DNA of 64,000 bases from Evernia prunastri. Its lineage: Eukaryota > Ascomycota > Lecanoromycetes > Lecanorales > Parmeliaceae. The stretch covers positions 62,001-126,000 of the forward strand of contig NKYR01000014.1 in NCBI GenBank assembly GCA_003184365.1, in the 5' to 3' direction. Within the stretch, counting starts at the first letter, position 1, and each line of letters opens with the position of its first letter. The position numbers and the translations under genes are program-made. The notes beneath the pieces were generated by a model. The model saw only the letters and a program-made list of their open reading frames with translations. It searched no databases and was not told the DNA's origin. Shown piece by piece: positions 23,962-36,541 of this stretch.

Positions 23962-25421
23962 TCAGACGGTACCTTTATTCAACATGTTGCTGCGAGACGA
24001 AATTGCTACCGCCATCACCGCCATAGTATCTTGATAGCGAAGCAACATCCAAAGCACACCAGTAGAGAAGTAAACCAGTACGATGGTCACCACCACCATC
24101 CAGACGCTAGCCGTACCCGTCCCGAGGACCCCAAGGTTCATGCCGAACGCCGAAGTCGAAAAGCTCAAGGGTATAAAGATGAAGGCCAGCTGCGTGAGCT
24201 TTTTCACCCTGTCGTTTTGCTGGATACTTCTCTTCGCATGGTCAATGCTCAGCCTGGACTCATCGAGGGAAGCCATCGCCGCCCGGTACGTCATCTTCTG
24301 CGCAAGGACAACGTTGACCTGCTGCTCTGCGCTCTGCAGGACCCTTTCGTAGTCCCCGATCATCCGTTTCCATCTTGCCGATGAGTTGTCCGTGGTGAAC
24401 ACTTTCAACGCGTCGAGATTCTGCCGGATCTCGTTCAATACGCCTATTTGTTTGTCGTAGTGGACTTCCAGATTGGAGGAAGTTTTGCCGCGGGGATGCA
24501 TGACTTTATTGGCCCAGGTGTCCATGACAAAAGTTGCGCTGATGAGGATCATTTGCGCGTAAGGGATGATGTACTCAATGGGATTTGCAGCGCAATCCGC
24601 GGCTTCATCTGGGGTCAGTCTGACCAGTGCTCGCATGAATAGGTCGTTGCTCCACCGCGAAGCTAGCTCTACCTGTGGGAGGGGCAATTGTGAGTCCAAG
24701 AACCTCAGTCTGGAGACGAGAAGGCCCCAGTTCTGAAACTCCAGATTTCTGGCAAAGATGATGACTACGACAGCTATTAACAGCTGAACGACGAGTGATT
24801 GAGACGCACATGCCCTCGCTTCAACATACCCGTGTTTGCCCGATGAGGCTCTTGCGACGTGTGCAAACAGAACGAAAACAAAGCATGATGATGCCGGAGA
24901 TGGCAAACCTTGCGGCTAGAAAGCGCCGAAGGTATAGGAGGCGCAGCAAAGGGAAAGAACCTTTGATCGAGACCAAAATCGGAGCCAAAATGCCACATGA
25001 GTATCTCCGGATGAATGCGGTATTTGTATCGAACGGCATCTATGATATCAGTGCTGACCCCCGTGTGCTCTCCGGTGAAAGGGTCTCTGTGATAGCTAAT
25101 AGAAATAAGGCGATTTTCGGCATCGATGTGACGCTCGTCGAAGGCATCGAGACAACTCCTGACGTTTTCTCTTGATCCACCCTGACCCATGGGATATCGA
25201 TCCGTCTCCACTCTGCCTGCAGCTGTCGAGTCCACGATCGTCACTGCCCCGCTTCTTGGAACCTGGGTCTCGGCATGAATCTGAGACCCAAATGGATCGT
25301 CAGGCGATGAGAAGAAGAAGTTCCTCAGACTCTCGTAGGCGTTGTCAGTCGCCGAAAGAGCTGATACGTACTCTCTGTAAGAGTCAAACGGAAAGCCGTC
25401 CGCCAATGGATCGTCAGCCAT
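23962..25421 (-). CDS. CorA-like metal-ion transporter family protein
   Basis: Two exons, 24830-25421 and 23962-24764, joined by a 65-nt intron (phase 1), give about 464 aa. The C-terminus has the CorA arrangement: a long helical region (about residues 300-390, containing ERVLQSAEQQVNVVLAQKM), then two membrane segments (LAFIFIPLSFSTSAF and VWMVVVTIVLVYFSTGVLW). The selectivity motif GMN lies at the end of the first one (FGMNLG). Family members are homopentameric Mg2+ or other divalent-cation channels. This fungal subgroup is divergent in its N-terminal cytoplasmic domain, so the ion is not certain. Start ATG 25421 (MADDPL) is chosen over 25463. The exact splice pair was selected because it is the only one that restores frame; an acceptor at 24755 would be out of phase. 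Confidence 0.85.
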
Positions 25422-27185
25422 GCTGAGATCTCTGCATGCTGTGGTGAGCAAAGCTAAAGTCAACTCTAAGACATACGATCAACATGTCGACATCGTACTG
25501 TAAAATCGACTGTCTTTCGCGACGCAACAGTAGATACAAAGAACCTAGAACGCGCTCGATCGAGCTGACTTGAGGGAGTACACGCCGCAGGGGGGGCTGA
25601 CCAAGTCGCCAGCCATTGGAGCCAAAGTCGGACGAGACGGCTGGGATGATTTGGGGGCCAAATATGGACAGACCTGACCCGGATTTGCCAAGCGAATGCC
25701 AAGGCTGATCCCAGCATGTTTACACTCTTTTCTCCCATGGCATGATGGCAACTCGAAGGTAAATCGCACCGAGTCGCCTCCTGCGCAAGCTCGCTCAGAA
25801 TCTCATTGAGCTCGTCAAGTGTGAGTCGAACTTTTCGTTTGCAACATAGCCGGACTGGTGTCCATCCAAAAACGCTCAGTCGATCCTGCTGGAATCATCA
25901 CTCCCGTCACCATTCCTCATGCCCATGTGCTAGTTATCTACCGTAGGCCCCTCAGGATCACACTCACATGGGACATTGGACTACCCTGTGCTAGATATAT
26001 CTACTATGCGATAGGACGTCGATATGTAACAGGGGTGGGATCGGCCCTAGGGGAGAAAGGCAGTAAAGTAGCATAGGTAGCTGGGTTCTTATTGCATGAG
26101 GGGATTGAGTATTTTCCACATATAACCCCCGCCCACTACACCAACACTCTCCACGGCGATAGACGTCCAAGAAGCACCTGCCAACCAGGTAAAGGGGGGA
26201 GAGCGTAGCGTACTTTACAGATCAACGACATCCAAGCGGGCGACAATATCATACACAGAAGCTGGACTTCACCGTGCAACAGCGGAAATGCAGCGTATAA
26301 TTCTATGTAAAATCGTACCATATCTCAGACGTTGAAAATACCGCCGGGCTTGAAATCGACGCGACCCACGCGGGTGGAGGGAACCAGCGCCCACCACAAA
26401 CCACATCAACTGAGTACTCGTGGAAACCCACCCACCAACGACATCTATATACCTCCCCGCCCCCTTCAAACCACAGCGCCACCATGCCCAACTACATCGC
26501 CGCCCTTCCAACCAAATCGCCGCCCTCATTGCTCACCATCGACCACATCACTGCCCCGTGCGCCACCCTATCCAAACCCCCACTTCCACCTAGATACTCC
26601 ACTCCACTCTCCACTCTAACAGCCTTCCCCCTCACTCCACTCTCCACTCCAACACCCTTCCGCCTCACACCTCGCACCTCGCACCCCACCATCCCCCTAC
26701 CCCCTCACACCTCGCACCGTCAACAACCACGTCTCCCCTCGCAGACCTGACCTCAAAGCCCCACCTCCAGCAGCTCCCTCCACTCCACACTTCCAACTCC
26801 CCTCTCCAAACCTCAATTCCCAACTCCACATCCCACCGCAGACCCCAATTCCCAAACCCCAAACCTCACCGCAACCCCCACCGCAACCCCCAACGCCCAC
26901 GACCAACTTTCCAGCACAACACACAACCCCAACCCCTACATATACTCCCACCCCTGCACATAACCCCAACCCCTACACACAACCCACCCCCCTTAACAGA
27001 ACTTCCCCGCCGGTCGGACGCGACTCTACTCTACTCTACAGCAAATCCGGGCTTAGAAACGCACGCAACGCGATACTTATGTCCAACTTCATGTCAATAG
27101 AATTAAAGCGCTCTGGTAGAAAGCGATGGGATGGGTGATGTCCAATGTCATGCGCGAGGGGTTTGGATTACTCGAGTTGAGGGCA
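25422..27185. other. Long C-rich intergenic region
   Basis: About 1.8 kb between the CorA-like gene start and the GLT1 3' end. 25.4-26.3 kb holds no supported gene. From about 26340 to 27000 the plus strand becomes strongly C-rich and G-poor, with imperfect short repeats of CTCCACTC-type and, at about 26930-26990, AACCCCAACCCCTACA-type. The frames open in this stretch are composition artefacts. Confidence 0.6.
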
Positions 27186-27264
27186 GGGAAGGGAAGGGAA
27201 GGGAAGGGAAGGGAAGGGTATCGGTATCGATATCGGTATCGGTATCGGTATCGGTATCGGTATC
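27186..27264 (+). repeat. Two adjoining microsatellites
   Basis: A GGGAA pentamer run (27186-27218) is followed without a gap by a TATCGG hexamer run with one TATCGA variant (27219-27264). They lie about 520 bp beyond the GLT1 stop codon. Such tracts are length-variable and are likely strain markers. Confidence 0.9.
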
Positions 27265-27490
27265 TGGTGGATCATTGCCGCGCCGCCCTGGGAGACAGAG
27301 AGAAGACTAAAAAAGGGGGGGGTGGTTTGGTTAGCATCGCCTGTGTAACCGGTCGCGTCTGGGGCGGTGCCTACTGTATTCGCCACCAACCCATCCTCAA
27401 AAGTTGCAAACCGGTAAAGTCCCCAAAAGGTACAAGTCCCAAGGTTGAATGATATCATTCGATACACTACGCAGCAACATACATAAAATC

Positions 27491-27510
27491 AAAAAAAAAA
27501 AAAAAAAAAA
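27491..27510 (+). repeat. Poly-A tract
   Basis: A run of about 20 A residues on the plus strand, flanked by other short A runs (27487-27521), lies 3' of GLT1. On the GLT1 strand this is poly-T. It could be a remnant of a retroposed poly-A tail or simple slippage. Confidence 0.7.
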
Positions 27511-27786
27511 TCCATAAAAAAAACGATCGTATGAAGATGGGATCTCTAAAGGATTTGACAAACAATCACATCAAAAACGAAGGACGTGAAAAAAGTACAG
27601 ACAAGAAGAAATCGCCCGTGCAAAATACATCATGCATGCGGTGAAAAAACTGAAAGGGAGGTATCTCTCGTTTGTCACTTTTTCGTTTCCAATCGTACAA
27701 GATGCATATTTCGCTCCTATCCAATCCACCACTTTTTCTCCCTGGCCATGCAGTCATCTCGTTTTACCCCCCGCGGTGTGGTGGAC

Positions 27787-30700
27787 TTAGGCACCGATGG
27801 CCTGCGCCTTCATCTGCTCTGGCTTGCCTATGATCTCATACGGAGCACGCTGGACGATACCGCCAGTCTTGGGAAGCTGAGTGCCGACGCCCATGAGGTA
27901 GGTGTCCACATCACGGGCCGCTTGGCGACCCTCGTTGATGCCCCTGTGCATTGTTAGTAATCTTTCTGTGACCAAGTGTACTCGAATAGGGTTAACTTAC
28001 CAGACGATGAGCGATTGCCCGCGACGGCAGTCACCAGCGGCAAAGACACCACCGAGGTTTGTATTGTACTGCCCAGGGGGTGTTTTGACGTTCTTGCGAG
28101 CATCTTTCTCCACCTCTGTGCCCAGAAGGCGGTCCTCGGGGCCCAGGAAACCCATGGAGAGCAAGACCAGTTGCGCTGGGAAGAATTGCTCACTACCCTC
28201 GACAGTCTTCATGTCCCAGCCGCCAGAGACACTCTTCGTCCACTCAACACGATGGATGTTGATACCGGAAACATGCCCTTCATCATCACCAACGAATTCC
28301 TTAGACATGACACAGTACTCGCGCGGATCCTTGCCCATGTGCGTCTTCACTTCCGTGTGACCGTAATCGACACGATAGATCCTCGGCCATTGAGGCCACG
28401 GGTTATCACGAGCACGCTCAGCTGGTGGCTGAGGTAAAAGCTCGAAGTTCGTGACGGACTTGGCGCCATGGCGGACCGAGGTGCCAATGCAATCGTTACC
28501 GGTGTCGCCACCGCCAATGACTATGACATCTTTGCCTTTGGCGGAAATGTACTCGCCATCGGAGAGCTCGGAGTCGAGAAGGGATTTGGTGTTGCGGTGG
28601 AGGAATTGCATTGCAAAATGGATACCCTCAAGCTCTCTATTAGGGATTTTCAGGTCACGAGCGACAGTGGCGCCGGTAGCAATGACAACAGCATCGTTCT
28701 CCTCACGTAGAGATTGCAGGCTGACTTCGCTGTCAGGCCCAACGGAGCAGCTTGTAACGAATTGAATACCCTCTTCAGCCATGAAGTCGACACGGCGCTG
28801 AACGATGGTCTTGTCAAGTTTCATGTTGGGAATACCGTACATGAGTAGCCCACCGATGCGGTCAGAGCGCTCGTAGACTGTGACGGTGTGGCCCGCTCTG
28901 TTAAGTTGGTCCGCAGCTGCGAGACCAGATGGGCCGGAGCCAATGATGGCAACGGTCTTGCCGGTACGATGTTTAGGAGGGTTTGGTACCATCCAGCCCA
29001 TATCGAAACCTCGGTCAATGATGGCGCACTCGATGGACTTGATACCGACAGGATCCTCGTTGATACCTAGGACGCAGGCACCTTCACATGGAGCGGGGCA
29101 GACACGACCTGTGAATTCAGGGAAGTTGTTGGTCATCAGGAGACGGTTGAGAGCATCTTGCCATTGGTTCTGGAAGACAAGCTCATTCCACTTAGGGATG
29201 ATGTTGGAGATCGGGCATCCAGTATCAGACTGACAGAAAGGAACACCGCAGTCCATGCATCGAGCTGCTTGGTACTTCAAGCCGTCTTCATCCAGGCGAG
29301 AAGAAAGCTCTTTCCAGTCACGGGTCCTAGTCTCTGGCTTCCTGTACTTCTCGGCTCTTCTCTGGTACTTCATGAAACCCTTGGTCTTGTCCAGAACGAG
29401 CGCAGATCTTTTCTTCTCTGCCTTGTTGTCACCCACGCTCTCCTCAATATCGAGCATGTCCTTTTTCTTCTCGTGAGCCTCTTTCTCATGCATCTTCTTC
29501 CTCGACTCCTCGTGGTTTGATCGTACAGCGTTACCTGGCAATATGGGCAACGGGTATTCCGCCTTCTTTGCAGCTTCCGCTTTCGCAGCCTCTTCAGCCA
29601 TGACACGCTTGTAGTCCGTTGGGAGAACCTTGATGAACCTCGATAAAGCGCGGTTGAAGTCCAATAGACAACGAGCAGCAAGCTCAGAGCCGGTATAATG
29701 ATGATGATCTTCGATCATGCCACGGACAAAGGCAATCTCAGCAGGATCTTCAATACTGGAGATCTCCACCATTTCGGTGTTGACCTTAGATTCGAAGTCT
29801 TGGTTCATGTCAAGAACGTATGCAATGCCGCCAGACATACCAGCAGCAAAGTTTCGACCAGTGCTCCCCAGGATCAGAACACGTCCACCAGTCATGTACT
29901 CACATCCATGGTCACCCACGCCCTCCACGACAGCGGTAGCGCCTGAATTTCGGACCGCGAAACGCTCGGCTGCCATACCACGGAAGTAGCAAGTACCACC
30001 TGTCGCACCGTACAAGCAGACATTCCCAATCAGGACATTCTCTTCAGCCTTGAAGACTGCAGATCGGGGCGGGTAGATGATAAGACGACCGCCAGAGAGA
30101 CCTTTGCCGACGTAATCATTGGCATCACCTTCCAACTCTAGGGTGACACCAGGGGCTAGGAAGGCGCCGAATGATTGACCAGCTGAACCCTTGATGTTCG
30201 CATGGATCGTGTCTTGAGGCAGACCTGCTTCACCGTAGCGTCTGCTAATTTGGTAAGACAATGTCGCACCCAATGCGCGATCGGTATTGACAATGTCACA
30301 TTCGATACGACAAGGTCGGCCTTTCTCCAAGGCCATCTCGGACTCGAAGATGAGCTTGTTGTCGAGTCTGACGTGCAACTTGTGGTCTTGCTTCCGCACA
30401 TTGTAGGTTGCAACACCAGGTCGAAGCTGATGAGCAGGCGTGAGGATGAGACCAAAATCTAAGTTTGCGGTCTTGGGTGTGCGAAGGTCGTCACGCATCT
30501 TTAGCATCTCCACGTGACCCACCATCTCATTGACACTGCGAAAGCCGGCTTTGGCCATGATGGCACGCATCTCGTTAGAGACGTAGTAAAAGAAATTGAT
30601 GACATGCTCGGGTGTGCCTTGGAATTTGGCACGAAGCTCTTTATCCTGGGATGCAATACCCACTGGGCAGGTGTTCAAATGGCACTTTCGCATCATAATA

Positions 30701-33700
30701 CATCCCATCGCAATCAAAGGAGCGGTAGCGAACCCAAATTCTTCAGCGCCTAGCAAGCATGCAATTGCGACATCTCGACCAGTCCGTAGTTGACCATCTG
30801 TCTGGACAATGATACGTCCTCTTAGATCGTTGAGCACCAAAGTCTGGTGGGTTTCAGCTAGACCAAGCTCCCAGGGTAGACCAGCGTATTTGATACCAGT
30901 CCAGCGCGAAGCACCAGTGCCTCCGTCATGGCCAGAGATCAACAAGTGGTCCGCTTTGGCCTTTGCGACACCAGAGGCAACGATGCCTACACCAGTCTCG
31001 GAGACTAGCTTGACAGACACACGTGCTCGAGGGTTAGCGCACTTGAGATCGTAGATCAACTGCTTGAGATCCTCAATCGAGTAGATGTCGTGATGTGGAG
31101 GAGGCGATATGAGACCAACACCAGCAGTCGAATGTCTTGTGCGAGCGATGGGTCCGGAGACTTTGTGACCGGGCAATTCACCACCCTCACCAGGCTTGGC
31201 GCCCTGAGCCATCTTGATTTGTAGCTCATCGGAGTCGGCCAGGTAGTTGGATGTCACACCAAATCGGCCAGAGGCAACTTGCTTGATAGCAGAGCGCATG
31301 GTATCTCCGTTCTCAAGGATCTGACTTCGCTCGGGATCTTCACCACCTTCACCGGTGTTTGACTTGCCGCCCAACCTGTTCATGGCGACGGCCAAAGTTG
31401 AGTGGGATTCCATGGAGATTGAGCCGTAAGACATGGCACCAGTGACAAAGCGACGCACGATCTCCGTCCAAGGTTCAACTTGATCGATGGGTATGGAGGC
31501 TCTCTGATCAAAATCAAAGTCCAGCATTCCACGGAGAGTGCAATTCTTGATGGCCTCATACTCTGACATTGAGTATGCCTCATAAGACTTGTCATTCTTT
31601 GTTCGGACAGCATCCTGAATGTTGGCAATAGCCACCGGGTCATTCACGTGAGGCTCACCTCCATCTCGCCAATGGTATTCGCCAGATTCCGCCAGACCAG
31701 GAATGTTGTGAATGTCACGGGTTGGGTAACCCTTCTCATGGAAAGCGAAAGCATCCTGGGCGATAAGCTCGAAAGTCATGCCGCTAATGCGGGTGGCTGT
31801 TCCAGTAAAGCATCGGTCAACGACACTGTTATCAACCCCCAAAGCTTCGAAGATCTGCGCTCCCTTGTAACTTTGCAGTGTAGATATACCCATCTTGCTC
31901 ATGACCTTCAGAATCCCTCCATCGCAAGAGTACTTGTAGTTGTCAATGATTTGTTCGTCAGACAGTTTTTTCCTGATGAGCCCCTCGCGATTCATCTTGA
32001 GAATACACTCCATAGCCAAATATGGACAGATGGCATCGACACCGTATCCAAGCAGGACGCACATGTGATGCACTTCGCGAGCCTCAGCAGTCTCAACGAT
32101 AAGAGCTGCCTGGGATCGCCACTTATTCCGGACCATATGGTGGTGGACCATACCAGTAGCCAAAAGGGCAGAGACAGGCACGCGCTCGGCGCTGGTATTT
32201 CGATCAGACAAGATAATCACTTTGTCCTTGTTCTCGATTCCTTCCGTGACCGACTCGCAAATCCGGTCCAATGCATCCATATAGCCCTGGATGCCCTCCT
32301 TCTTGGGGAATGTAATGTCAATGGATTTGACGGTCCATTCGCGATACAAGGTAGTAATGTCCTTCAAGGCATTGAAATTCTCGATGGAAAGAACAGGAGA
32401 GGGAAGCATCAGACGGTGGCACTGGGATGAGCCCATCTCGAGTAAATTGCCTTGAGGACCAACGTAACACTCCAAAGACATGACAATAGCCTCACGAATG
32501 GGATCGATGGGAGGGTTGGTGACTTGGGCGAAGAGCTGACGGAAGTACTCGTAGAGGAGTCGTGGCTGTTGGGCGAGACATGCGAGAGGTGCATCGTTGC
32601 CCATCGAGCCCAGCGCTTCCTTTGAGTCTGCAGCCATAGGGCCCAGTAGGAGACTGACTTGTTCGAATGAGTAGCCGAAGGCCTTCAGCATCGGATCTTC
32701 CTGCACTTTGGTGTCATTGAGTTTGTAAGCAAGATCCGTGCCCTGCTCAGCAAGACGCTGGTGTACGCTAGGAAGTTCTATCAGTTCTTTTTGCAACCAT
32801 GATCTGAAATCTTGGCGCTTAGACACATTGTGCTTGAGCTCTGCGTCATCTACAATGCGACCTGCTACAGTATCAACAAGAAGCATTTTGCCAGGTTGAA
32901 GTCGACCCTTCTGCACAATCTTGTCTGGCTCAATGGCAATTGTCCCGACCTCGGATGCACAGACAATACGGTCATCGTCCGTGATATAGTACCTGCAAGG
33001 CCGTAATCCGTTTCTGTCCAGATTTGCACCACAGTACCTGCCATCAGCGAAGGTGAATAAAGCCGGACCGTCCCAGGGCTCCATCAAACAAGCCGCCCAT
33101 TCATAAAATGCGGCCTTCTCAGGGTCCATCGCGGCATTATCTTGCCAAGCTTCCGGTATCATGATCATAATCGCTTCGGGTAGAGAGAGAACCCCATTGA
33201 TTGTCAAAAGCTCGAGCACGTTATCGAAAGCCGCGGAGTCAGAACCTCCGTCCTCGACGATCGGGTATAACTGATCCAGCTCTTCTTTAAAGAAACCTGA
33301 CTTCATGACACCCTCTCTTGCTCTCATCCAATTCTTGTTGCCTCGCAGTGTGTTGATTTCACCTGTAGTTCGTTAGACAATGGCGCTTGAATGGTCATGG
33401 GATATTTGAGGCTTACCATTGTGAGCTGCCCACCGCAGTGGTTGGGCACGATCCCAACTGGGGAATGTATTGGTGGAAAATCGCGAATGCACCAAGGCAA
33501 AGTGACCTTCATAGTCGACAGACACCAGATCATGGTAGTACTGGTACACCTGGACCGGTGAAAGCTGGCCCTTATACACAATGTTTTTGTTGCTTAGAGA
33601 GCACAGGTAGAACCAGTTGTGAAGACCGATGGTATGGGTGGCGCGCTTTCGTAAGACGTAGAGCTGACGCTCGAATTGTAGCTCGTCGAACTGTTCAGGG

Positions 33701-34423
33701 TCCGTGACTTCAGGAGCCTTGCCCGTGCCATAAGCTGATTTCAAAACGACGAAAGGCTGCAGTATCAATGGCTCTCGTGAAAGCGCCGCTGGCCCCAGCA
33801 AGCTTGTATCTTTCGGCACCTCTCGCCACCCGAGCACCCTGAGGCCCAAATCCTCTGCGATCTCTTCGAATGTGGTGGTAGACTCCTTGAGGATCTCTGT
33901 GTCAGGTTTGAAAAAGAGATTCCCTGCGGCGTACTGACCCTGCGGAGGCAGATCAAACCCTGTCTCCTTTGCGAAGTTCTTGACGAAAAACTTGTGTGGC
34001 ATCGAGGTCATGACACCTGCGCCATCACCGTCGCGGGCGTCGGAGCCAACGGCCCCTCGGTGGGTCATATTGCATAGCAGGTTTTGTGCTGTGCCCCATT
34101 GGTCAGCTGGGATTGTAGGATCAAAAGGGTGTACGTGGCAGAGTGCTCACCATCACTGATGATTTTGTGGCTCGCATTGCCCTTTATGTGACTGTCGAAC
34201 TGTCAGCGGCGACCTATCTGACACAGAATTTGGCATGTACTGACGCAGCGAAGCCAACACCACACGCATCTTTCTCGTACTCAGGGTCGTAGAGACCCTG
34301 CTTCAGCGGCAGAGCGCCAGCCCATGACCGGTTCTCCGGGGTGTTTTGGTACTCGTATACACTGGCCGATGAATGCTCTTCCTCTATTTGTGGTCCATAA
34401 ATATCCTCCTCCACGAGACCCAT
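27787..34423 (-). CDS. GLT1: Glutamate synthase, NAD(P)H-type (GOGAT)
   Basis: Converts glutamine plus 2-oxoglutarate to two glutamates, completing the glutamine synthetase/GOGAT route of ammonium assimilation. Five exons: 34245-34423, 34151-34191 (41 nt), 33417-34088, 28001-33362 and 27787-27943. All phases agree, giving about 2136 aa, the usual length for fused eukaryotic GOGAT. A propeptide of about 53 residues precedes the catalytic Cys54 (KDACGVGFAA) of the class-II amidotransferase domain. Then come the central and FMN synthase domains, with the 3Fe-4S cysteines (CHLNTCPVG), and the GXGXG domain. The fused small subunit has Cys-rich iron-sulfur motifs (ARCMDCGVPFC, CPAPCEGAC) and dinucleotide-binding loops (GSGPSGLAAA, GGGDTGND). 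No frameshift is seen. Upstream in-frame codons hit a stop, supporting the ATG at 34423. Confidence 0.96.
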
Positions 34424-36541
34424 CCGGACGGCGACCGTCGGTACGCTTGCCGCTCAGGCTGAAATGTGTTTCGCAGATGGCGATTTTGACCTTTGTACGT
34501 AGCGCTTTTAGAGCCTGAGGTCAATGCTTTGAAGATTCGGTAGAGGTGGTAGAAGTTGTTTCTTTTGGGGGGGGAACGGTTGCTGCGGGAGAGAAGTTTT
34601 TTGGAGGGGAAGGGGGGGGGGGATAAAGAAGGAGAAAGTAAATTGAGATGAAACAGCACACAGATTCTTTGCCACGATTGATGATGCCAGAAGGAATCGG
34701 GAATATAATTCCAGTGCAACTAAAGAAAGAGCTAGAAAAATAGCCGGCGGAGATGTTTTGCAGTCACTCCTAAGGTTCTTCTTCTTTTGCAGGTGGTGAG
34801 TGAGAATTGTAGATTTGAAAAGAAAAGACGTAAAATTCAAGATAAGGATATTGAACCAATAAGAAGACCGGTATTTCACAGTCATAGACTCATACTATCG
34901 GATTAAAGTTTATAGACTTTTACTTTATATGCACTTCATATGTACTCCACAGTCCACCTCCTCTAATTAACGTAGCTCTCATATCCGCCTTTCCTAGGCA
35001 GACCATCATACCCTTACTCTTACTGCGTATCTTCCTTTTCTATTCCAATGCTTCAATCCGTTAAGCCTGACCGCCCTGTTTCAACCACGCTCCTCTACAC
35101 CATCATGCGATAGAAGCCCAGACACATCGTCTCCACGACTTTTTGCTTTCCCCTCAACCCGGCCAATGAATCGACCCAAGGCACGACTCAAAAAAAGCTA
35201 ACCTACGACCCGAATACGACTCAACTGCGCCTACGTAGAGCAAGGACACGTCTTCGAGCAGGCAGTACCAAGGAAAGCCAACGCTCTGGCCAGCTCTTAG
35301 ACTTCAGATGTCCTTTCTGAACACCCCACTCACCTCGTCGCACCGGTCTACCTACCGTATTTGCTTTTTTTTTCCTTCCCCTCCCGCATGTCTCGGGTCT
35401 GGCTCGGATTTTTTAAAGTTGTCTCGTCTGCGAGTCACACAAGCAAGCGTTGCAGCAGGGCATGGCTAACTTTATCTGTACCATGTATGGCAGCACCAAG
35501 ATGGGGAATTTGAGACGCCTGGGATCTAGAGTATCCTGCAAGCTGCAAGGCAATTCCACCAATCTACTCCGTACTTACTCCTCCGTACCATCTGGACTAA
35601 GACTTCGGTTGTCGGCAAAAAGTATCTTCTTGGCAGCTCGCCGATGTCGCACAGTCGATGGTTTGGACCCTGGGGCAGTTTGTGTGGGCTCGCTTACGAT
35701 CACACATCCACATGAGAAGGATTATTTTCCAGCCCTGTTAAAAGAAGCTGCCCTACGGATTACTGGAATTGTCGTGAGGCGGGATTTTGGCGTCGGGAAT
35801 TTTTCTAGAGCTGTAATGTGCGCTTATGTCACTAATCCAAGGCTCTCTCTTTGCCGGTATGGAGAAATTGTTGATAAGTAGAGCGTGCCAATCAAGAGTA
35901 TAGTTTTCCCCGGCCCTCAGTGCATCCAACACCCCTTTATCCCGTTCTGAGCGACCTCTGATTTACAACAAGCCCAATCCCCCGCTCCCTTGGACCCCAA
36001 GCGTCTTCGCCTCGCTGGAGGATTCCTTCGCCTCTGCCTCATCCCCCGGCTCTATCAACCAACCCTCGATCCATCCTGCCTGCTCCTTGCCAAGATACAC
36101 CGCTGACTTTCTTTACCGCTGCGACAGCGAGGATCACTGATATGATAAGGCACGGAAGGGTATATGAAGATGAGGGCGGCTGAGGATGGTAGAGAAGAGT
36201 CAATAGACAAAAGAAGAGCACAACGTAGCCTGGTTTGACGAGGCCTTTCCTTTTGGGGGACAAGAAGTGTATTGAAAACAGACACGGTGGTGAAGACGTC
36301 GAGTACACAACGTTCATAGCCGGTCACTATGACTGGGGCTGTCTGCTCTAAGATCTAAAAAGGCAGCAATCGTGGAGCCGTAGCCGTTTCATGCGTGTCA
36401 GAGGAACCTTGTGTCCGACCCGAATACAACCGCTTCTTGGCTGCAAGGATTCGGTCGCCTAACCCACGAAACACCGCGCTCAATCGGAGATAGGAGAGGT
36501 GCTCATAGAGCCTTTCCGATGAGCATCCAGACGACACCAGT
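34424..36541. other. Spacer upstream of GLT1
   Basis: About 2.1 kb separating GLT1 from the 3' end of CNS1. The part next to GLT1 (about 34560-34625) has long G runs, which are pyrimidine tracts on the GLT1 strand, as often seen before strong fungal genes. A plus-strand frame at 35450-35881 (143 codons, starting MQQGMANF) has a Ser/Arg-rich, mitochondrial-presequence-like start but no domain. I leave it as an unsupported ORF. Confidence 0.5.

Noticed and set aside
26332..26969. Overlapping ORFs on both strands in the C-rich tract
   Set aside because: Lack of stop codons results from biased composition; the products are simple-sequence.
26925..26995. Interstitial telomere-like sequence (CCCCTAC/AACCCC)
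   Set aside because: The motif is irregular and differs from the canonical CCCTAA array; it fits the surrounding C-rich simple sequence.
27126..27467. ORFs across the microsatellites (both strands)
   Set aside because: They consist largely of repeated GKGRE or YRYR/IPIP units encoded by the simple repeats.
31648..32430. 260-codon plus-strand ORF inside GLT1
   Set aside because: It is the antisense shadow of a strongly conserved GLT1 exon and has no domain of its own.
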